From NCBI GenBank assembly GCA_013001365.1, contig JABDMQ010000287.1, forward strand, positions 1 to 9,267: a stretch of DNA of 9,267 bases, written 5' to 3'. Below, piece by piece: positions 7,139-9,267 of the stretch. The notes beneath the pieces were generated by a model. That model worked only from the letters and a program-made list of their open reading frames with translations. It made no database searches and was not told where the DNA came from. The translations under genes and the position numbers were made by a program. The first letter of the stretch is position 1, and the number at the start of each line of letters is the position of its first letter. The stretch comes from Flavobacteriaceae bacterium (GTDB lineage Bacteria; Bacteroidota; Bacteroidia; Flavobacteriales; Flavobacteriaceae).

Positions 7139-7780
7139 ATGAAAAAACCAATATTACTCATAGTTCTCGCTTTGATGGTTTCATGTAAAAACGATAAGAG
7201 TCAAAAAGCAGAGTCAGAACCTTCTTTGGACAAGGAAGAAGAGAAAATAGAAGTCCTTAAATCCCTTAAAGTTCCTTTATTTTCAAAATGGTTCAATAGC
7301 AATATAGAAACTCTAGAAAGTCAAGATAAATATTTAGGAGACAGTACATATTTACTAGTTAGAAAAGATGTAAATAAAAATGCGCATTTAGCAATAAACA
7401 ATCTTAAGATAAATGTTGGAAGTAAATACAAGGTTTCTGTAATTGCTAAAAAAGGAATTAAAAGCTCTAATTTGGCATTAAGATTTCAAGGTAAATATCC
7501 GAATAGAGTAGATGCTGTTTTCAATCTCGAGAAAGGCTTGATAAATGGCCCAATCCTCACAGGAGATTTAGCAGAAAATGAAAGTGCAGAAATTGAAGAC
7601 TTGGGGAATGGGTGGTTTAAGTGCTCTTTGATTGCCGATCTTTATGAAGACTTTGTTAGAGTCATGATAGGACCAACAAAGAACACAATAAAGGCCAAGC
7701 TATGGGAAACAAGAACATTATCAGAAAATGATATTCTCATTGTGCCTTCAAGCCTTAAAATAGAAGAGTTGACTAATTAA
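7139..7780 (+). CDS. Putative lipoprotein with predicted beta-sandwich domain, function unknown
   Basis: I do not recognise this protein. The first 16 residues form a lipoprotein signal peptide: KK, a hydrophobic core, then LMVSC with C16 as the predicted lipidated cysteine. A charged, Lys/Glu/Ser-rich linker follows to about residue 42. Positions just after C16 read KND, so a Bacteroidota surface-export signal is possible but not clear. The remainder (about 45-210) alternates short strands and turns. Segments such as YKVSVIAKKG (97-106) and DLGNGWFKCSLIADL (154-168) resemble jelly-roll domains found in carbohydrate-binding and phage fibre proteins, where a GWY/GWF strand is typical. No catalytic motif is visible. 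It sits 66 bases after fcl and 30 before cysQ, so a cell-envelope role linked to the polysaccharide is plausible but inferred. The start is fixed by the signal peptide. Confidence 0.7.
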   Translation: MKKPILLIVLALMVSCKNDKSQKAESEPSLDKEEEKIEVLKSLKVPLFSKWFNSNIETLESQDKYLGDSTYLLVRKDVNKNAHLAINNLKINVGSKYKVSVIAKKGIKSSNLALRFQGKYPNRVDAVFNLEKGLINGPILTGDLAENESAEIEDLGNGWFKCSLIADLYEDFVRVMIGPTKNTIKAKLWETRTLSENDILIVPSSLKIEELTN

Positions 7781-7810
7781 ATCAATCATTTATAACCTAT
7801 AATAATATTC

Positions 7811-8638
7811 ATGGATCAAGATTTTGATATCGGAATAATTAGCTCGAATGTGCAACTATCAACAATGATGAGGGCTGCTCTAGAAGCGGGTAAAGAAATC
7901 ATGAAAGTTTATGATCAAGACTTCAAAGTTGAGCAAAAAGATGACAAATCACCATTAACAGAAGCTGATAAGAAAGCTAATGATATTATCAATTCTTTTC
8001 TTGTCCCAACAGAAATCCCAATAATAAGTGAGGAAAACAAACAGATCGAGAATGAAGTGAGAAAACATTGGAATAGATGTTGGATTGTAGACCCCGTTGA
8101 CGGCACAAAGGAATTTATTAAACGCAATGGCGAGTTCACAGTAAATATAGCAATGGTGGATAATGGAGTTCCACAATTCGGGGTAATTTATGTTCCAGCG
8201 GTTAAAGCGTTATATTTTGGGGACGTCAAAAATCAAATTGCATTTAAATCCGTTGTTTCTTCACATGATGCAACTATTGAAGAGGTTTGTTCGGAGGCGG
8301 TTGAATTGCAGCCTAAGAAGGTTGAATCAGATACAGTAGAAGTTGTTGGAAGCCGTTCGCATATGAATCAAGAAACTCTTGATTATATAGAAGAAATAAA
8401 ATCAAATGGCAAGAATGTAGAAATTGTATCAAAAGGAAGTTCTTTGAAATTCTGCTTGGTTGCAGAAGGCAATGCGGATGTTTACCCTCGATTTGCTCCA
8501 ACTATGGAATGGGATACTGCTGCTGGACAGGCAATCTGCAAAGCAGTAGGTATAGAAGTGATTTCCAAAGAGACGAACAAACCACTTCTTTATAATAAAG
8601 AGAACCTGCTTAATCCATGGTTCTTGGTTTCAAGATAA
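7811..8638 (+). CDS. cysQ: 3'(2'),5'-bisphosphate nucleotidase
   Basis: This member of the inositol-monophosphatase fold would hydrolyse PAP (adenosine 3',5'-bisphosphate), the by-product of PAPS-dependent sulfotransfer or reduction, to AMP and phosphate. Metal-site motifs are intact: SPLTEADKKAND (47-58, with D53), SEEN (73-76, with E74/E75), DPVDGTKEF (94-102, with D94 and D97) and EWDTAAGQAI (223-232, with D225). VGSRSHM (179-185) and KGSSLKFCLVAEG (208-220) favour CysQ over plain inositol monophosphatase. The 275 residues are at the upper end of the family. The first 13-18 residues look like an extra N-terminal stretch. Starts at the GTG for V14 or the ATGs for M19/M20 are possible alternatives, though the family's first helix probably begins before M19. 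The next gene starts 1 base after the stop. Confidence 0.92.
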   Translation: MDQDFDIGIISSNVQLSTMMRAALEAGKEIMKVYDQDFKVEQKDDKSPLTEADKKANDIINSFLVPTEIPIISEENKQIENEVRKHWNRCWIVDPVDGTKEFIKRNGEFTVNIAMVDNGVPQFGVIYVPAVKALYFGDVKNQIAFKSVVSSHDATIEEVCSEAVELQPKKVESDTVEVVGSRSHMNQETLDYIEEIKSNGKNVEIVSKGSSLKFCLVAEGNADVYPRFAPTMEWDTAAGQAICKAVGIEVISKETNKPLLYNKENLLNPWFLVSR

Positions 8639-8639
8639 G

Positions 8640-9098
8640 ATGGCGAAATACAGACAAGAATCCCACCTGAGAAGTATTCTAAAAGGAATTTCGTGGCGCT
8701 TTGTGGCGACAACGGACACAGTACTGGTGGTATTATTAATTACTTGTCTTACTGGCTCATGCAGTTTAGAAAACGCGATCAAGATTGGTGCGGCAGAATT
8801 TTTTATCAAACTCATTGTTTATTACGTACATGAGCGCTTTTGGCAAAGGGCCCTCAATGATGGTGTTGTAACTCCTAAGGAGACATTGGCCAAAACCGTG
8901 ACTTGGAGAATAATCGCCACATCCATGACCTTCGTGATTTCAGGCACTGTGCTTGAGGCTTTTGATGAAATAGCTTTGTATATTGCATTAACTGAAACAA
9001 TTACAAAGTTCATTCTATATTATTTTCATGAAAGAATTTGGATTAAGATTCCTCTTGGACGTATACGGAATCTATTCATTAACAAAACAAAGGATTGA
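8640..9098 (+). CDS. Tandem DUF2061 membrane protein
   Basis: This 152-residue protein contains two copies of the DUF2061 domain, a small predicted membrane domain of unknown function. Copy 1 (about 9-70) has KGISWRFVATTDT at 15-27 and ends in YYVHERFW (61-68). Copy 2 (about 83-135) has KTVTWRIIATSMT at 85-97 and ends in YYFHERIW (127-134). Each copy has two hydrophobic stretches, giving about four membrane segments in total (near 22-37, 49-63, 91-105 and 111-128). The repeated WR..AT and YY.HER.W signatures suggest internal duplication. The start is 1 base after the cysQ stop, and the end shares a base with the cysC start (TGATG), so all three genes are probably translated together. The context suggests a role linked to sulfate or PAPS metabolism, but no activity can be read from the sequence. 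Confidence 0.88.
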   Translation: MAKYRQESHLRSILKGISWRFVATTDTVLVVLLITCLTGSCSLENAIKIGAAEFFIKLIVYYVHERFWQRALNDGVVTPKETLAKTVTWRIIATSMTFVISGTVLEAFDEIALYIALTETITKFILYYFHERIWIKIPLGRIRNLFINKTKD

Positions 9099-9267
9099 TG
9101 AAGGAAGATATAAGACCACATTCATATCAAGTTTCCATTAAAGATAGACAAGAAGCAAACAATCATAAATCCTTACTGTTGTGGTTCACTGGATTGTCGG
9201 GATCAGGCAAGTCAACGATTGCTAACGTTGTTGAGCAGAAACTTTTTGAGAAAGGAATCAAGACATT
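9098..9267 (+). CDS. cysC: Adenylylsulfate (APS) kinase, N-terminal part (3' end cut by window)
   Basis: The frame opens with ATG at 9098, overlapping the previous stop by one base, and stays open for 56 codons to the window edge. APS kinase phosphorylates the 3' hydroxyl of adenylylsulfate with ATP to form PAPS, the universal sulfuryl donor. The visible part has IRPHSYQVSIKDR (5-17), equivalent to the family's HPH..VTKADR lead-in, followed by LLWFTGLSGSGKSTIAN (27-43). The latter is the P-loop, with G32 to T40 covering the Walker A motif. This lead-in is typical of a stand-alone CysC and is less typical of the C-terminal half of a CysNC fusion. Whether cysD and cysN or a PAPS reductase follow cannot be seen. 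The identification is strong despite truncation because the P-loop context is highly characteristic. Confidence 0.93.
   Translation, partial: MKEDIRPHSYQVSIKDRQEANNHKSLLLWFTGLSGSGKSTIANVVEQKLFEKGIKT

Noticed and set aside
7811..7870. Possible extra small gene or misplaced start at the front of cysQ
   Set aside because: The extra 13-18 residues could reflect a start choice, but nothing indicates a separate gene, and the ATG at 7811 gives a plausible full-length protein.

Overview
The window looks like part of an extracellular or capsular polysaccharide locus from a Bacteroidota bacterium (Flavobacteriia or Cytophagia type, possibly marine). Reasons: AT-rich DNA, no Shine-Dalgarno sequences in front of the genes, a Bacteroidota-style chain-length regulator, the insertion-bearing form of GDP-fucose synthase, and a cysQ-DUF2061-cysC gene order. 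No species can be named from sequence alone. Every gene reads on the + strand, no intergenic gap exceeds 97 bases, and the window is cut inside a gene at each end.

Layout. (1) 1-413: the C-terminal part of a protein resembling nucleoside phosphorylases/nucleosidases. (2) 424-1506: a membrane-anchored Wzz-like chain-length determinant without a kinase domain. (3) 1503-4798: the complete dTDP-L-rhamnose pathway in the order rfbB-rfbA-rfbC-rfbD, packed with overlaps or near-zero gaps. (4) 4799-4895: the largest gap, holding a weak candidate Bacteroidota promoter. (5) 4896-7072: gmd and fcl, which convert GDP-D-mannose to GDP-L-fucose. (6) 7139-7780: an unrecognised lipoprotein with a predicted beta-sandwich domain. 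(7) 7811 to the end: cysQ, a double-DUF2061 membrane protein and the start of cysC, almost without spacing.

How the genes may work together. The two sugar blocks supply activated 6-deoxyhexoses (L-rhamnose and L-fucose) to glycosyltransferases that must lie outside the window. The Wzz-like protein would set the length of the polymer. CysC makes the sulfuryl donor PAPS and CysQ removes the by-product PAP left after sulfotransfer. Their placement directly behind the sugar genes suggests, as inference only, that the locus makes a sulfated rhamnose/fucose-containing polysaccharide. An ordinary assimilatory sulfate pathway next to the locus remains the alternative.

Most genes are recognisable housekeeping or accessory carbohydrate enzymes. 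The least explained parts are the lipoprotein, the DUF2061 tandem protein wedged between two PAPS-related genes, and the phosphorylase-like protein at the left edge. No RNA gene, mobile element, CRISPR array or long repeat was seen.
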